A DNA stretch of 64,000 nt from Caldanaerobius fijiensis DSM 17918. Its GTDB lineage: Bacteria > Bacillota > Thermoanaerobacteria > Thermoanaerobacterales > Caldanaerobiaceae. Below the pieces are notes generated by a model. That model did not search any database. It was not told the DNA's origin and saw only the letters and a program-made list of their open reading frames with translations. How positions within the stretch are numbered: the stretch's first letter is position 1; the number at the start of each line of letters is the position of its first letter. Where the stretch lies: contig NZ_FQVH01000007.1 of NCBI RefSeq assembly GCF_900129075.1, forward strand, positions 28,118 to 92,117, in the 5' to 3' direction. A program made the translations under genes and the position numbers. This document shows, piece after piece, positions 44,696 to 54,749 of this stretch.

Positions 44696-45988
44696 TTATT
44701 CCCCCATCCACCGGGCATCCGTTGCATCGACTAAATAAGTTTTTCCACCGCTATCGATTTTCCACACCAGGTTGCACTTATTTGTTTCAGGATTTAGGTA
44801 ATAAACAAGGTCTAAATTTGATATAAAATCCGCTGTATGTACGTGCTGATACACCGTATCAATAGCTTTAATGCCATTAACAACAGCCACTTTCTGTTTT
44901 ATAACCTCAACCGATTTTAACCAGCGATTGTATTCCTGTATATTATCATAAGATATTTTTATGTCTATATAGTTTCCATTAGACATATATACAGGAATCC
45001 CTTCGATTTCATAGCCAAAAGCTATATTATACTCAATTTTCTGGTCTTTCTTAAGAGTCTTTATCGATTTAAAGTATATTCCTTCATCGATTCCCCCATG
45101 ATCTTTGATGAATTGTATAGCCATTTTAACAGCAGTAACAATATCAACATTACGATATCCAAACGACGAATCATTAAACTCCAATTTATTGTAAGGATAT
45201 ATCCTTAATCCTTTTTTCCCATCTGTATAAATTATCGTCCCATCTTCTTGTTCAATTTCTCTTACAATAGAAAAATCTAAAAAAAAGCGTTTTTGAATGT
45301 CTCTCTCTGTTCTTCCATAAAACCTAACCAAATCATATTTAAAACCAGTAGTATCTACAGGTATGTACACATCACTGCGAATTTTATCGTTGAAGCCCAG
45401 TTCGTATGACGTGGAATAATTTATAGAATTCACTTTTTCAGCCGCTGCTATTAAAGTATTTATATTATTGGGAATATATCCCAAATCGATCTGATAATAT
45501 GCAGAGGATGTGATATCTTTTATGTACATTATAGGGTTTTCTCCGCTGATTATAACAATATCCCCTATATATTTAGGGGGGGTATCCAGTTTGAAATCAA
45601 AAAGCTTACTAAACAGATCATATTCTATATCTGAAGCAAATACGTATCTGATAGATCTCCTTCTTATAATATTGTCCCATGTAATATTATTCACTATCTT
45701 AACGGGATTTTTGTTTTTAAGTGTGCCATATTCCTTTATGATATTGATAAATTCCATCCACGCTTTATCATAAATGTCCCCAACCATAAGGCTATGAAAA
45801 GGCCCTCCGTAATTGGCATAAATCTTTTCAGGCCTTATGACAGTTTCTATATCTTTAAAATTTATCGACACATTTGATGCATTTTCTACCGTGTAAGACC
45901 CCTCAAACCATATCTTATAACTTAAAATAATGCTCGTGATCACAAGGATAACGAGCATTAAAGTTTTAAAATCTACTTTTGATGCCAT
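44696..45988 (-). CDS. YycH-type regulator of WalK
   Basis: This protein of about 430 residues has one N-terminal membrane segment (TLMLVILVITSIILSYKIW) and a large extracytoplasmic region with the YycH domain. Sequence conservation in the family is low; identification rests on topology, the ending CNLVWKIDSGGKTYLVDATD and position between walK and yycI. It should act with YycI on WalK. The start is ATG at 45988 or the preceding GTG. Confidence 0.82.
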   Translation of the reverse strand: MASKVDFKTLMLVILVITSIILSYKIWFEGSYTVENASNVSINFKDIETVIRPEKIYANYGGPFHSLMVGDIYDKAWMEFINIIKEYGTLKNKNPVKIVNNITWDNIIRRRSIRYVFASDIEYDLFSKLFDFKLDTPPKYIGDIVIISGENPIMYIKDITSSAYYQIDLGYIPNNINTLIAAAEKVNSINYSTSYELGFNDKIRSDVYIPVDTTGFKYDLVRFYGRTERDIQKRFFLDFSIVREIEQEDGTIIYTDGKKGLRIYPYNKLEFNDSSFGYRNVDIVTAVKMAIQFIKDHGGIDEGIYFKSIKTLKKDQKIEYNIAFGYEIEGIPVYMSNGNYIDIKISYDNIQEYNRWLKSVEVIKQKVAVVNGIKAIDTVYQHVHTADFISNLDLVYYLNPETNKCNLVWKIDSGGKTYLVDATDARWMGE

Positions 45989-45998
45989 CACTATTACC

Positions 45999-46400
45999 TC
46001 ATTTTAGTAGAGAATTGATCAAATCTTCCAGATCGATGGTTTCATTTCCATCTATTATATCTTTTAAGATATTTTTGAGCATAATTATTTTCCCTTTTAC
46101 AATCTGGTATGCATCACCTTTACGAGCAACGATAATTACATAATTATTACCTTCGCTAAGCAAGACCTCTTTTGCAAATAAACCAGACGCACCAATATAT
46201 AAGCCTACAGGCTTACCTTTATTTATTGATATAGCGATAAACGTACCTGGAACACCAGTACCCGATATAATGTACTTATCATCAAAGGTCTTAACATTGT
46301 CTATATCAGATTTTACATTTATGAGATTGGCAGCATATCCTACTGTGGTGCTAAATAACATAAATAGCGTAATCAAGGAAAAAACTACAAGCTTTCTCAT
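45999..46400 (-). CDS. small secreted protein of the wal operon, unknown function
   Basis: This 133-residue protein has a signal peptide (LVVFSLITLFMLFSTTVGYA) and a beta-rich domain of about 80 residues with FDDKYIISGTGVPGTFIAIS and LLSEGNNYVIIVARKGD, resembling a bacterial immunoglobulin-like fold. A short acidic tail follows. It lies between walK and yycH, a place usually empty in Bacillus. The start is ATG at 46400 with GGAGGTG; upstream codons of the longer frame lie before that site. It may sense or modulate the WalK complex (inference). Confidence 0.65.
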   Translation of the reverse strand: MRKLVVFSLITLFMLFSTTVGYAANLINVKSDIDNVKTFDDKYIISGTGVPGTFIAISINKGKPVGLYIGASGLFAKEVLLSEGNNYVIIVARKGDAYQIVKGKIIMLKNILKDIIDGNETIDLEDLINSLLK

Positions 46401-46484
46401 CAAAGCACCTCCGCATCCATCTGACCTCAATTTAATTATAAATTGACTATATTACATCTTTGTTACAATAGTATTAAATTACAT

Positions 46485-48236
46485 TTACGATAACGGGAGG
46501 TATATATATACGCTTGTTCCTTGATTTAACGCGCTTTCGATCTCAATTTTGCCATTATGGGCGTTTACAATCTCTTTAGATATAGAAAGCCCCAAACCAG
46601 TGCCTCCTAATTCTCGGGACCTGGCCTTGTCAACCCTATAAAAACGCTCAAATACTTTGTCAATGTCGTCTTCAGGTATTCCTATGCCATTATCAGAGAC
46701 AGTAATTAATACCATATTCTTTACAACCGAAACCTCTATCTCTATCTTTCCATTATCTGGCGTATATTTTATGGCGTTATTAATTACATTTATAAATACC
46801 TGTTCTAATTTATCAGGATCTCCTTCAACAGTTATATCATCATCACAAAATTTAACATATATTTCTTGCGATTTTTCCCGCGCGAGCATCTTCATATTTG
46901 AAATTATATCAATTAATGCATTTTTGAGGTCTATTCGCTGCTTTTTTAACGCATATCTGTTGTTATCAAGATTTGACAAAAGCAACAAGTCCTTTACAAG
47001 TCGCACCATCCTATCCACTTCTTTGTCCACAACGTGCAAAAACTGCTTCCTGGCATCTTCTCCAATATCATCGCCCATCAATGTCTCGACATAACTTTTT
47101 ATAGTTGTCAATGGGGTTCTTAATTCATGGGAAACATCTGCCACAAACTGCTTTCTCATATTGTCCAGCCGCTGCTGCTCGGTTATATCGTGAACAACCA
47201 TGACAAAACCTTCTACCTCATCTTTGCCTCCTTTGAATTGAGCAAAATGCGCATTGAAGATCCCTTTAGAGGTCTTAAAAACCATTTTATTGTTTTCAAT
47301 AAGGCTTTCAAACCCCACCTCTTCTCCTGTAAGCTTTTTCACTATATCAAATACATTGTCGCCTACAGAAATCTGATAATCTGAAAGCATAATTTTTGCC
47401 GCATCATTGACAACCTGAATTGTTCCATCTCTAGAAGCAGCTATAACGCCATCGCTCATGTTCATTAATATGCCTTCTGCCTTGCTTTTTTCACTAGCTA
47501 TCTCACTTAGTGTCTGCCTTAATCTTGAAGTGAGGTAATTAAACATACCTGCCAGCTGACCTATTTCATCATCCGCTCTTACTTTTATAATTTGATCAAA
47601 ATCCCCATTGGCAAGAGCCTCTGCCTTGTTTGTTATATCTTTTATAGGTTCAGTTATGGTCCTGGCTAAAATAAAACCGAGCACAATTGTGATTAAAACT
47701 GCAATTATAGTCGCACTAAAAAGAATAACTTTTACATCGTTAATCGTCTTCAAAATGTTATCCATAGACGCGCCAATATACACAATACCTTCTATCTGTC
47801 CTGTACTGGATTTTATAGGATAAGCGTACTCCATTATTCGCTTTTTACTGTCCGTAATGGGATGCACATTTTTGCTATCGGAAAGAGCCTGAAAGACAAG
47901 GGGCGATATGATCTTCCCACTCCTGTAGTCCGTTCCTTGAATGATGCGCCCTTCTCTGTCAAGCACATATATATATTTAAGCTGTGAATCAGGTGAAATA
48001 TAGAGATACAATATTGTTTTAATATTGGCTTGTTCTTTAATATTATCCTTTAAAGTGAAGCTTAAGCTCTTAGCCTGATATTCCAGGTAATTTGACAGAT
48101 TTTTTATCTGATAATCCTGGAAAGAGTTTATAAGGTATACTCCAACTATCTCCATCGCCAATAAAATTAGCATCAAATACATAACAACAAGTTTCCACTG
48201 TAAGCTCTTATATATAGCTTTATATCTCTTTTTCAC
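46485..48236 (-). CDS. walK: cell-wall sensor histidine kinase WalK
   Basis: This protein of about 583 residues has a membrane segment at about 15-36, an extracellular Cache-like sensor, a second segment at about 165-188, HAMP, a PAS domain, HisKA ([21 protein letters not shown]) and HATPase ([25 protein letters not shown]). WalK phosphorylates WalR to control cell wall hydrolases. The start is GTG at 48236, overlapping walR by 17 bases, chosen because the following residues match family N-termini. Confidence 0.95.
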   Translation of the reverse strand: MKKRYKAIYKSLQWKLVVMYLMLILLAMEIVGVYLINSFQDYQIKNLSNYLEYQAKSLSFTLKDNIKEQANIKTILYLYISPDSQLKYIYVLDREGRIIQGTDYRSGKIISPLVFQALSDSKNVHPITDSKKRIMEYAYPIKSSTGQIEGIVYIGASMDNILKTINDVKVILFSATIIAVLITIVLGFILARTITEPIKDITNKAEALANGDFDQIIKVRADDEIGQLAGMFNYLTSRLRQTLSEIASEKSKAEGILMNMSDGVIAASRDGTIQVVNDAAKIMLSDYQISVGDNVFDIVKKLTGEEVGFESLIENNKMVFKTSKGIFNAHFAQFKGGKDEVEGFVMVVHDITEQQRLDNMRKQFVADVSHELRTPLTTIKSYVETLMGDDIGEDARKQFLHVVDKEVDRMVRLVKDLLLLSNLDNNRYALKKQRIDLKNALIDIISNMKMLAREKSQEIYVKFCDDDITVEGDPDKLEQVFINVINNAIKYTPDNGKIEIEVSVVKNMVLITVSDNGIGIPEDDIDKVFERFYRVDKARSRELGGTGLGLSISKEIVNAHNGKIEIESALNQGTSVYIYLPLS

Positions 48237-48915
48237 TAAAATAGTATCCCACTCCTCTTTTGGTATATATATATCTGGGATTACTGGGATCATCTTCGAT
48301 CTTTTCCCTCAAGCGCCTTATAGTCACATCTACAGTCCTTATATCACCATAATACTCATACCCCCATACTTTTTCCAATAATGTTTCCCGGGAGAAAATT
48401 TGATTTTTATTTGTCACCAGAAATTTAAGCAACTCAAACTCTCTCGAGGTAAGGTCTAAAACCCGTCCGTTTTTCACAACCTCATATTTGAGGAAATCGA
48501 TTTTTAAATCTCCTGCCGTAATCACCTGTCCATCGGATACATCTCCGTTCATAATAGTACGGCGTAAATTCGCCTTTATCCTTGCCAATAGTTCCCTCAT
48601 GCTAAAAGGCTTTGTAACATAGTCATCAGCTCCCAGCTCCAGACCCAGCACCTTATCGACTTCATCATCTTTTGCTGTAAGCATTATTATAGGGGTTTTC
48701 ATCTTGCTTCTTATGCTCTTACATACCCCGAAACCATCCACGCCTGGAAGCATGACATCCAGCAATATCAAATCTGGCTTTTCATCAAAGGCTTTTTTAA
48801 TAGCCTCATGCCCATCATAAGCCGTAATAACCGAATAGCCCTCCTTTTGCAGATTAAAGCATAATATGTCTACAATCGGCTTTTCATCATCTACAATGAG
48901 AATTTTCGCATTCAA
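48220..48915 (-). CDS. walR: cell-wall response regulator WalR
   Basis: This protein of about 231 residues has a receiver domain ([16 protein letters not shown], phosphorylated Asp in [13 protein letters not shown]) and an OmpR-type winged helix ending [16 protein letters not shown]...[10 protein letters not shown]. It is the partner of WalK. TTG at 48915 is preferred, as GGGGG lies 8 bases upstream; ATG at 48921 is nearly touching that site. Confidence 0.95.
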   Translation of the reverse strand: MNAKILIVDDEKPIVDILCFNLQKEGYSVITAYDGHEAIKKAFDEKPDLILLDVMLPGVDGFGVCKSIRSKMKTPIIMLTAKDDEVDKVLGLELGADDYVTKPFSMRELLARIKANLRRTIMNGDVSDGQVITAGDLKIDFLKYEVVKNGRVLDLTSREFELLKFLVTNKNQIFSRETLLEKVWGYEYYGDIRTVDVTIRRLREKIEDDPSNPRYIYTKRGVGYYFSEKEI

Positions 48916-48926
48916 GAACATTCCCC

Positions 48927-49754
48927 CTATCTGCTATCTATGTCAACAGCATCTATCGAAACACCCAATACATCTTTAAATGCACTGTCAAGTGTTCTTC
49001 CCGCACCCAGTTTCTTCAAAATCCCTACAATTTTACTATTACCGTATTTATTGCTTATATAATTGAGGATCTCAAAAGACCTTTTGTAAGCCAGCACCTC
49101 ATCAAGCCTGTTAAAATCTGATGTCAACTCTTTTATAGAGTATGGTCCTTTCTTATAGGCATAACCTTCACCCCACTTATAGTTATTCAATCTGAACTCC
49201 TCATTTAAAGCAATGCCTTCCGTAAGCCATATAGGATAATTTCCCCTAGCGATATCATCAACCACAAAGTGGGTATATTCATGCAAAACAGGCCCATCCT
49301 TCCAGAATATCTCATCTATATGCTTTTTATCAGCAATCCACAAGCCCGGTGACAAGATTCCTATAACACCATTTAAATACACTCCCATAGCATCATCACC
49401 TTTAGGCAGTGAAAGGCTCTCCCTCATAACCGTTCTGGAGTGAAATACCACCATATTTATTTTTTTTGTCGGATAATATCCCATATCTCTACCTACCCTG
49501 TTATAGCTGTCCTCCGCAACCCTTTCTATCAACTCAATATATTTAGCATCCGCATCGGTATACTTTATGATAAAATGCTTTGTTTGAACCTCCTTGTACT
49601 CATTGTACTGATCTACTTTGCTGACGATTCTGCTCTGCTGTATCAGCTTATACACAGGATAAGCAGTAGCAACTACCTTACCAGAATATATGCCAGCATA
49701 GGCAATAGCACAAATCAACAGATAGACTAAAAAAATATCAAAGGCTTTTCTCAC
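48927..49754 (-). CDS. membrane-anchored peptidase MA-like zinc metallopeptidase
   Basis: This 275-residue protein has one N-terminal membrane segment ([17 protein letters not shown]), then a gluzincin-like domain with LHEYTH near 168 (HExxH) and [12 protein letters not shown] about 25 residues downstream, the third zinc ligand. It starts 11 bases before walR and is the first gene of the wal operon here. A cell-surface protease under the same promoter as WalRK is plausible. The start is GTG at 49754 with GGGGG upstream. Confidence 0.8.
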   Translation of the reverse strand: MRKAFDIFLVYLLICAIAYAGIYSGKVVATAYPVYKLIQQSRIVSKVDQYNEYKEVQTKHFIIKYTDADAKYIELIERVAEDSYNRVGRDMGYYPTKKINMVVFHSRTVMRESLSLPKGDDAMGVYLNGVIGILSPGLWIADKKHIDEIFWKDGPVLHEYTHFVVDDIARGNYPIWLTEGIALNEEFRLNNYKWGEGYAYKKGPYSIKELTSDFNRLDEVLAYKRSFEILNYISNKYGNSKIVGILKKLGAGRTLDSAFKDVLGVSIDAVDIDSR

Positions 49755-49812
49755 CTAAATGCCCCCTTAGATTATATTATAAAATAAATTCTGTTATTTT
49801 TCCAGAATCATA

Positions 49813-49901
49813 AATATCCAGCTTCAATTTGCGATTTACAATATTTACAAAAGTGAATTTTAATTTTATAGCATTCAAATTATGAATTGAAGAATATCCA
49901 G
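49813..49901. mobile_element. 71-bp MITE-like element with 9-bp flanking direct repeats
   Basis: The element at 49822-49892 has terminal inverted repeats CTTCAATT / AATTGAAG. It is flanked on both sides by AATATCCAG (49813-49821 and 49893-49901), as expected for a target-site duplication. It shares ATTTACAATATTTACAAA and TAGCATTCAAATTA with the copy at 31830-31919. It encodes nothing and lies between two divergent operons. Confidence 0.65.
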
Positions 49902-49958
49902 GATTTGCAGCTGTTTTATAGAAAGATTTTTATGGTAGAATAATATGGGTGATAAAAA

Positions 49959-51656
49959 TTGTTGTTTAAAAAGCTTTTGTTATCATATATAGCAATAATA
50001 CTGTTACCGCTTTCTATCGTCTCAATTTTTTCAAGCTATATTTATGCGCGTACGATCAATGAACAAATGTATACATCTGCAAAGCAAACTCTACAACAGG
50101 TCAACCGTAATATTTCAAACATATTAGATAATGCCACTGGCACATTGTTTTATATCTCTATGAACCGCGTGTTGCAGGACAATCTATCCAGACCCTCCAG
50201 TGCCACGCCTTTTGAAATAAACAGAGAAGTTACAGCAATTCGAGATGTACTTCTAAATCCTGGCATATTTAACAAAAGCTACTCTTCAATAGAGGTATAC
50301 GCTCTTAATAAGCCTGACTATCCTTTTACCTTCATGCAAAATGATGTCATGTCCTACAAGATTGCTGAAAATAGGCCATGGTACTCGCAGGTCTTAAAAT
50401 TAAATGGCAGGCTTTTTTGGCACATATCTACAGATTTTGGTGTGCCACAGATATCTGTAAAGCATCTTGTGGTGGACGTAAAAAATTTCAAAAATCCTAT
50501 AGCTATAATATCTGTGGACATAAACACGTCTATATTAGATGACGTCATCAAAAATATACGTTTCGGAAAAACAGGAAGAGTGTATATCATAGATGTTAAT
50601 GGAAATACCATAATCCCATTCGGGTTAAAATTTCCATATGCCAGCATGTTAAAATATCCTGAAGGATCGATCTCTATAAATTCCTCAAAAGATAAAAATG
50701 TTTTATTCTACAACACAATTGAAGAAACAAATTGGAAAATAGTGGGCATAATGTCGGAAAGAGAACTGACAGAAAAAGCGCAGTTGACAAATAGAATAAT
50801 GTTTACTATCGCCATATTTTCTATCATAGCCGCTATTCTATTATCACTTTATCTATCCTACACCATATCGTCACCTATAAAGAAATTAGCCAAAACCATG
50901 GATAAGGTCAAAGGCGGCGATTTGAATGTAAATCTAACCGAAAAACCAGGAGGGGAAATAGGCACTCTTTATGAAAGCTACAACTCAATGATAAACAGGA
51001 TAAATCAGCTCATAAATGACGTGTACATCGCCAATATGGAAAAAAAAGATGCCGAACTTAAAGCCCTACAGGCCCAGATCAATCCTCACTTTTTATACAA
51101 TACCCTTGATTCCATGAACTGGCTGGCCATAAAATACAAGGCCTATGATATCAGTAAGATGATTACGTCACTGGCAACCCTGCTGCGATATAGCATCAAT
51201 AAAGGTCAGGATAAAATAAAACTAAAAGATGAATTGAAGCAGGTCAAAAGCTATGTAACTATACAGCAGATAAGGTTTAAAGATAAATTTGACATAATCT
51301 ATAATATAGATGAAGATATCCTGGATTGTACCGTAATAAAATTAATTTTACAGCCGCTGGTTGAAAACGCCATAACCCATGGGATAGAAAATTACCCTGA
51401 TAAAGGATACATCGAAATTATCGGAAAAAAAGATGGAGAAAATATTGTTTTGGAAGTTCAAAACACAGGAAATCCTGTGGACCTCGAAAAAGTAAACAGG
51501 TTATTAACAGAAGATATTCATAGCGAGCATTACGGAATAAAAAATGTAAACGACCGTATAAAGTTTACCTTTGGAGAAGCATATGGATTAAGCTATAATT
51601 ATATAAGCGGAAAGACCATTGCAAAATTAACAATACCATACATCAAGGGAGAATGA
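49959..51656 (+). CDS. YesM-type sensor histidine kinase
   Basis: This 565-residue kinase has a membrane segment at about 7-28, an extracellular dCache sensor, a second segment at about 278-300, HAMP, the YesM His_kinase box LQAQINPHFLYNTLDSMNWL, and HATPase (LVENAITHGIENYPD). It is followed 5 bases later by a YesN regulator. Such pairs control adjacent sugar ABC transporters in Clostridia, and one follows here. The start is TTG at 49959 or 49962 with GGGTG. Confidence 0.93.
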   Translation: MLFKKLLLSYIAIILLPLSIVSIFSSYIYARTINEQMYTSAKQTLQQVNRNISNILDNATGTLFYISMNRVLQDNLSRPSSATPFEINREVTAIRDVLLNPGIFNKSYSSIEVYALNKPDYPFTFMQNDVMSYKIAENRPWYSQVLKLNGRLFWHISTDFGVPQISVKHLVVDVKNFKNPIAIISVDINTSILDDVIKNIRFGKTGRVYIIDVNGNTIIPFGLKFPYASMLKYPEGSISINSSKDKNVLFYNTIEETNWKIVGIMSERELTEKAQLTNRIMFTIAIFSIIAAILLSLYLSYTISSPIKKLAKTMDKVKGGDLNVNLTEKPGGEIGTLYESYNSMINRINQLINDVYIANMEKKDAELKALQAQINPHFLYNTLDSMNWLAIKYKAYDISKMITSLATLLRYSINKGQDKIKLKDELKQVKSYVTIQQIRFKDKFDIIYNIDEDILDCTVIKLILQPLVENAITHGIENYPDKGYIEIIGKKDGENIVLEVQNTGNPVDLEKVNRLLTEDIHSEHYGIKNVNDRIKFTFGEAYGLSYNYISGKTIAKLTIPYIKGE

Positions 51657-51660
51657 TTTT

Positions 51661-53259
51661 ATGGTGAAACTTATTATTGTAGACGATGAGGAAATCACAA
51701 GAGATAGTCTTTTAAATCTGATAAATTGGAATGAACTGGGTATAACGATTTCGGGCAGTGCGGCCAACGGCATAGAAGCACTCGATGTGTACGCAAAAAA
51801 TGGTGCGGACATAGTTTTAACAGATATACGCATGCCTAAAATGAATGGAATAGAATTGATGAAAAAATTGAAAAAAATAGATCCTTCTATAATCATAATC
51901 GTATTGAGCGCATATGACGATTTCAGTTATGCTCAAGAATCATTGAAATCAGGTGCATTTGATTATATTTTAAAACCCATTGAAATAGAAAAGTTAATTG
52001 ATGTAGTTAAAAGGGCTGTAAAGGCTAAAAATCAAGAATTCATGCGCAAAAAAAGAGAACAGATGATTCAAAAACAGCTAAAAGAAAGCCTGCCGCTGCT
52101 GAGAGAAAAATTTCTCTCGCAATTGTTAACCAGGCCCATGCCTAATTTGCGCGAAAAAATAAAATATTTAAACCTGGATATACAGGAAAATTTTTATTTT
52201 GTTATTCTACTTGAAATAGATGATTACGCCAAAATAATAGAAAACTATAGCGAGCAAGACATCCAGCTTACAGATTTTATGGTCATAAATATCGTAGACG
52301 AAACATTGGAGAACCATAAACACGCCATTTTGTCATCAGGTGAAGGATCTTTTTCCATAATCATGACAGCCAAAAGCAAAGACCATATAAAAAGCACCAT
52401 ACTGGAACACTGTGAGAGGATACGGAGCAATTTGAATAAATTTGCGTCTTTAAACATTACTCAGAGCGTCGGAAGGATAGTATCTGATTTAAATGATATC
52501 CATTACTCGCATAAAGACGCTCTACTGGCCATGGAATACAAGTTTTATTTAGGAAAAAATCAGATCATCTTTTACGACGAAGTAGAGCCTTTTGAAATGG
52601 AAAAAATTTATTATCCTATAAAGCTGGAAGAACAGCTGGTAATGTCGATAAAAAAAGCCGATATTGATTCGGCATTAAGAGTTCTGGATGAAATCTGGCA
52701 GAGCTTCACTGAAAAAAATCTGGCCGTAGATATCATAAAAAGATGGTGTATAGAGCTGATCGCCCTTATAACCCGAAGCCTGGTGGAATTAGGAGAAAAT
52801 CCCGATATATTTTTTAAAAATACCGATCCGTGGTCAATTATAAAAAAGCTTGAAACCATCGACGACACCAGAGCGTGGATCCAAAACATAATAGAAGCTG
52901 TAACAGAATATATAGCTCTAAAACGAAAATCAAAGAACAAAAAAATTGTAGAAAAGGCTCTGGAAATCATAGAAAAGGAATATGCAAACAAAAATCTAAC
53001 TTTAAACGACATAGCCACAAAGCTCTATATAACTCCTAATTACCTGAGTTACCTTTTTAAAAGCGAGACAGGCGAAAATTTTACGGAATATCTAACTAAA
53101 ATCCGCATTGATAAAGCAAAAGAACTTTTAAAAAATTTAGAATTTAAGATATATGAGATAGCCGATGCAGTTGGCTACGCTGATCCCCATCATTTTAGCA
53201 GGGTATTTAAAAGGCAGGAAGGTATCACTCCTGCCGAATACAGGGATCAAATCATTTGA
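51661..53259 (+). CDS. YesN-type AraC-family response regulator
   Basis: This 532-residue regulator has a receiver domain (LIIVDDEEITRDSLL, Asp in VLTDIRMPKMNGIEL) at 1-120, a central region of about 300 residues including a degenerate GGDEF-like YsiX segment, and a C-terminal AraC helix-turn-helix pair (LTLNDIATKLYITPNYLSYL, VGYADPHHFSRVFKRQEG). It should activate the downstream transporter genes when phosphorylated by the YesM kinase. Confidence 0.93.
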   Translation: MVKLIIVDDEEITRDSLLNLINWNELGITISGSAANGIEALDVYAKNGADIVLTDIRMPKMNGIELMKKLKKIDPSIIIIVLSAYDDFSYAQESLKSGAFDYILKPIEIEKLIDVVKRAVKAKNQEFMRKKREQMIQKQLKESLPLLREKFLSQLLTRPMPNLREKIKYLNLDIQENFYFVILLEIDDYAKIIENYSEQDIQLTDFMVINIVDETLENHKHAILSSGEGSFSIIMTAKSKDHIKSTILEHCERIRSNLNKFASLNITQSVGRIVSDLNDIHYSHKDALLAMEYKFYLGKNQIIFYDEVEPFEMEKIYYPIKLEEQLVMSIKKADIDSALRVLDEIWQSFTEKNLAVDIIKRWCIELIALITRSLVELGENPDIFFKNTDPWSIIKKLETIDDTRAWIQNIIEAVTEYIALKRKSKNKKIVEKALEIIEKEYANKNLTLNDIATKLYITPNYLSYLFKSETGENFTEYLTKIRIDKAKELLKNLEFKIYEIADAVGYADPHHFSRVFKRQEGITPAEYRDQII

Positions 53260-53380
53260 AGAGAACTCCATAGAACTTTGTAGAAATATGCACAAAATTG
53301 TAGAATCGCCTAATTTAATTGTATTTTCGCATCCGTTAAAATATAATCCGAAAACAACAAAAGGAGGTTCGATTTTTTAT

Positions 53381-54685
53381 ATGCTAAAAAAATATAAAAA
53401 GATTGTGGCATCGCTATTAGCTGCGTCTATGATAGCGGTTGTCGCCACAGGATGCGGAAGTACAGCAAACAAAAGCGATTCAAGCAATTCATCATCTGCT
53501 AAAAGCAGCGAGCCAGTAACCATAACTTACGCTGCTGGTAAAGATTCTACACCGGCAACCAAAGCCTTAATAGAGGCGTTTGAAAAGAAATATCCAAATA
53601 TAAAAGTAAAATTCCAGGAAATGCCTCAATCCACAGATGATCAGCATAACGCTTATGTAACCGCTTTATCAGCAGGTGACTCCAGTATAGACGTAATAGC
53701 TATGGACATCATATGGGCACCAGAATTTGGAGCAGCTGGCTGGACGCTCCCTCTGGACAAATATGTAACAAAGGATATGGAGTCAAAATTTTTGCCCGGC
53801 CCTATGGAATCAGTTAAGTATAATGGCCATATATACGCTATCCCTAGATTCACTGATGCAGGAGTTTTATACTACAGAAAAGACATCATTAATACACCAC
53901 CAAAAACCTGGGATGAATTGATTCAGATGGCAAAAGCCAACGCAGGCAAAAATGGCACAAAATATGGAATAGTATTTCAGGGAAATCAATATGAAGGCCT
54001 CGTGTGTGATGCTCTGGAATTCATATACAGCAATGGTGGCAGCGTAATAAATGGAAATAAAGTTACAATAAATTCATCACAATCAGTAGGCGGACTTCAG
54101 TACATGATAGACATGGTAAAAAATAAAGTTGCACCACCTGGTGTCACCACTTATATGGAAGAGGATGCCAGGAATATATTCCAGCAGGGCGAAGCAGTTT
54201 TCATGAGAAACTGGCCATATGCGTGGTCATTGCTAAACAGCAACGATTCCGCTGTTAAAGACAAAGTGGGAATAGCTCCTATGCCAAAGGGCAAAGATGG
54301 TAGTGTAGGTGTTCCGGTTTTAGGTGGCTGGAATCTCGGTATAAACAAGTATTCTAAGCATCCTGAAGAAGCATGGAAATTCATTCAGTTCGCTACCAGT
54401 GAAGAAGGTCAGAAAATTACAGCATTACAGGGCGGTAATTTGCCTACATTAAAATCTCTATATCAGGATAAAGACGTATTAGCCAAGAACCCGTATTGGG
54501 CAGATCTCTACAAAGTATTTATAACAGCAAAGCCAAGACCTGTATCGCCGTTCTATCCTAAGATGTCTGACTCTATGCAGATCAACTTCCATAAGGCTTT
54601 GACAGGTGAAATAAGCGCTCAGCAGGCCATTGCCAATGTAGAAAAAGATATAAATAAGATCATGAAAATCAATGGAATCAACTAA
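53381..54685 (+). CDS. CUT1 sugar ABC transporter substrate-binding lipoprotein
   Basis: This 434-residue lipoprotein has lipobox VATGC near residue 23, a Ser/Asn linker, and a family 1 solute-binding fold resembling trehalose/maltose binders (FEKKYPNIKVKFQEMPQSTD, GAAGWTLPLDKYVT, VLGGWNLGINKYSKHPEEAW). The start is ATG at 53381 with AAAGGAGG; the apparent longer frame from 53165 overlaps the regulator gene and is not used. It follows the YesMN pair by about 120 bases. The ligand is probably an alpha-glucoside or other oligosaccharide, not certain. Confidence 0.92.
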   Translation: MLKKYKKIVASLLAASMIAVVATGCGSTANKSDSSNSSSAKSSEPVTITYAAGKDSTPATKALIEAFEKKYPNIKVKFQEMPQSTDDQHNAYVTALSAGDSSIDVIAMDIIWAPEFGAAGWTLPLDKYVTKDMESKFLPGPMESVKYNGHIYAIPRFTDAGVLYYRKDIINTPPKTWDELIQMAKANAGKNGTKYGIVFQGNQYEGLVCDALEFIYSNGGSVINGNKVTINSSQSVGGLQYMIDMVKNKVAPPGVTTYMEEDARNIFQQGEAVFMRNWPYAWSLLNSNDSAVKDKVGIAPMPKGKDGSVGVPVLGGWNLGINKYSKHPEEAWKFIQFATSEEGQKITALQGGNLPTLKSLYQDKDVLAKNPYWADLYKVFITAKPRPVSPFYPKMSDSMQINFHKALTGEISAQQAIANVEKDINKIMKINGIN

Positions 54686-54691
54686 GACCGG

Positions 54692-54718
54692 AAGTCGGGA
54701 TATATCCCGACTTCTTAA
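54692..54718 (+). terminator. intercistronic hairpin after the sugar-binding protein gene
   Basis: AAGTCGGGATA and TATCCCGACTT form an 11-bp perfect palindrome, followed by CTTAATT. The U tract is poor, so it may act as a partial terminator or an mRNA stabiliser, giving more binding protein than permease. Confidence 0.65.
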
Positions 54719-54749
54719 TTAAAATCATGATAGAGAAAGAAGGGATAAA

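Noticed and set aside
53165..53380. Longer start for the sugar-binding protein
   Set aside because: The extension overlaps the regulator gene and lacks a signal peptide; the ATG at 53381 follows AAAGGAGG and gives a proper lipoprotein signal.
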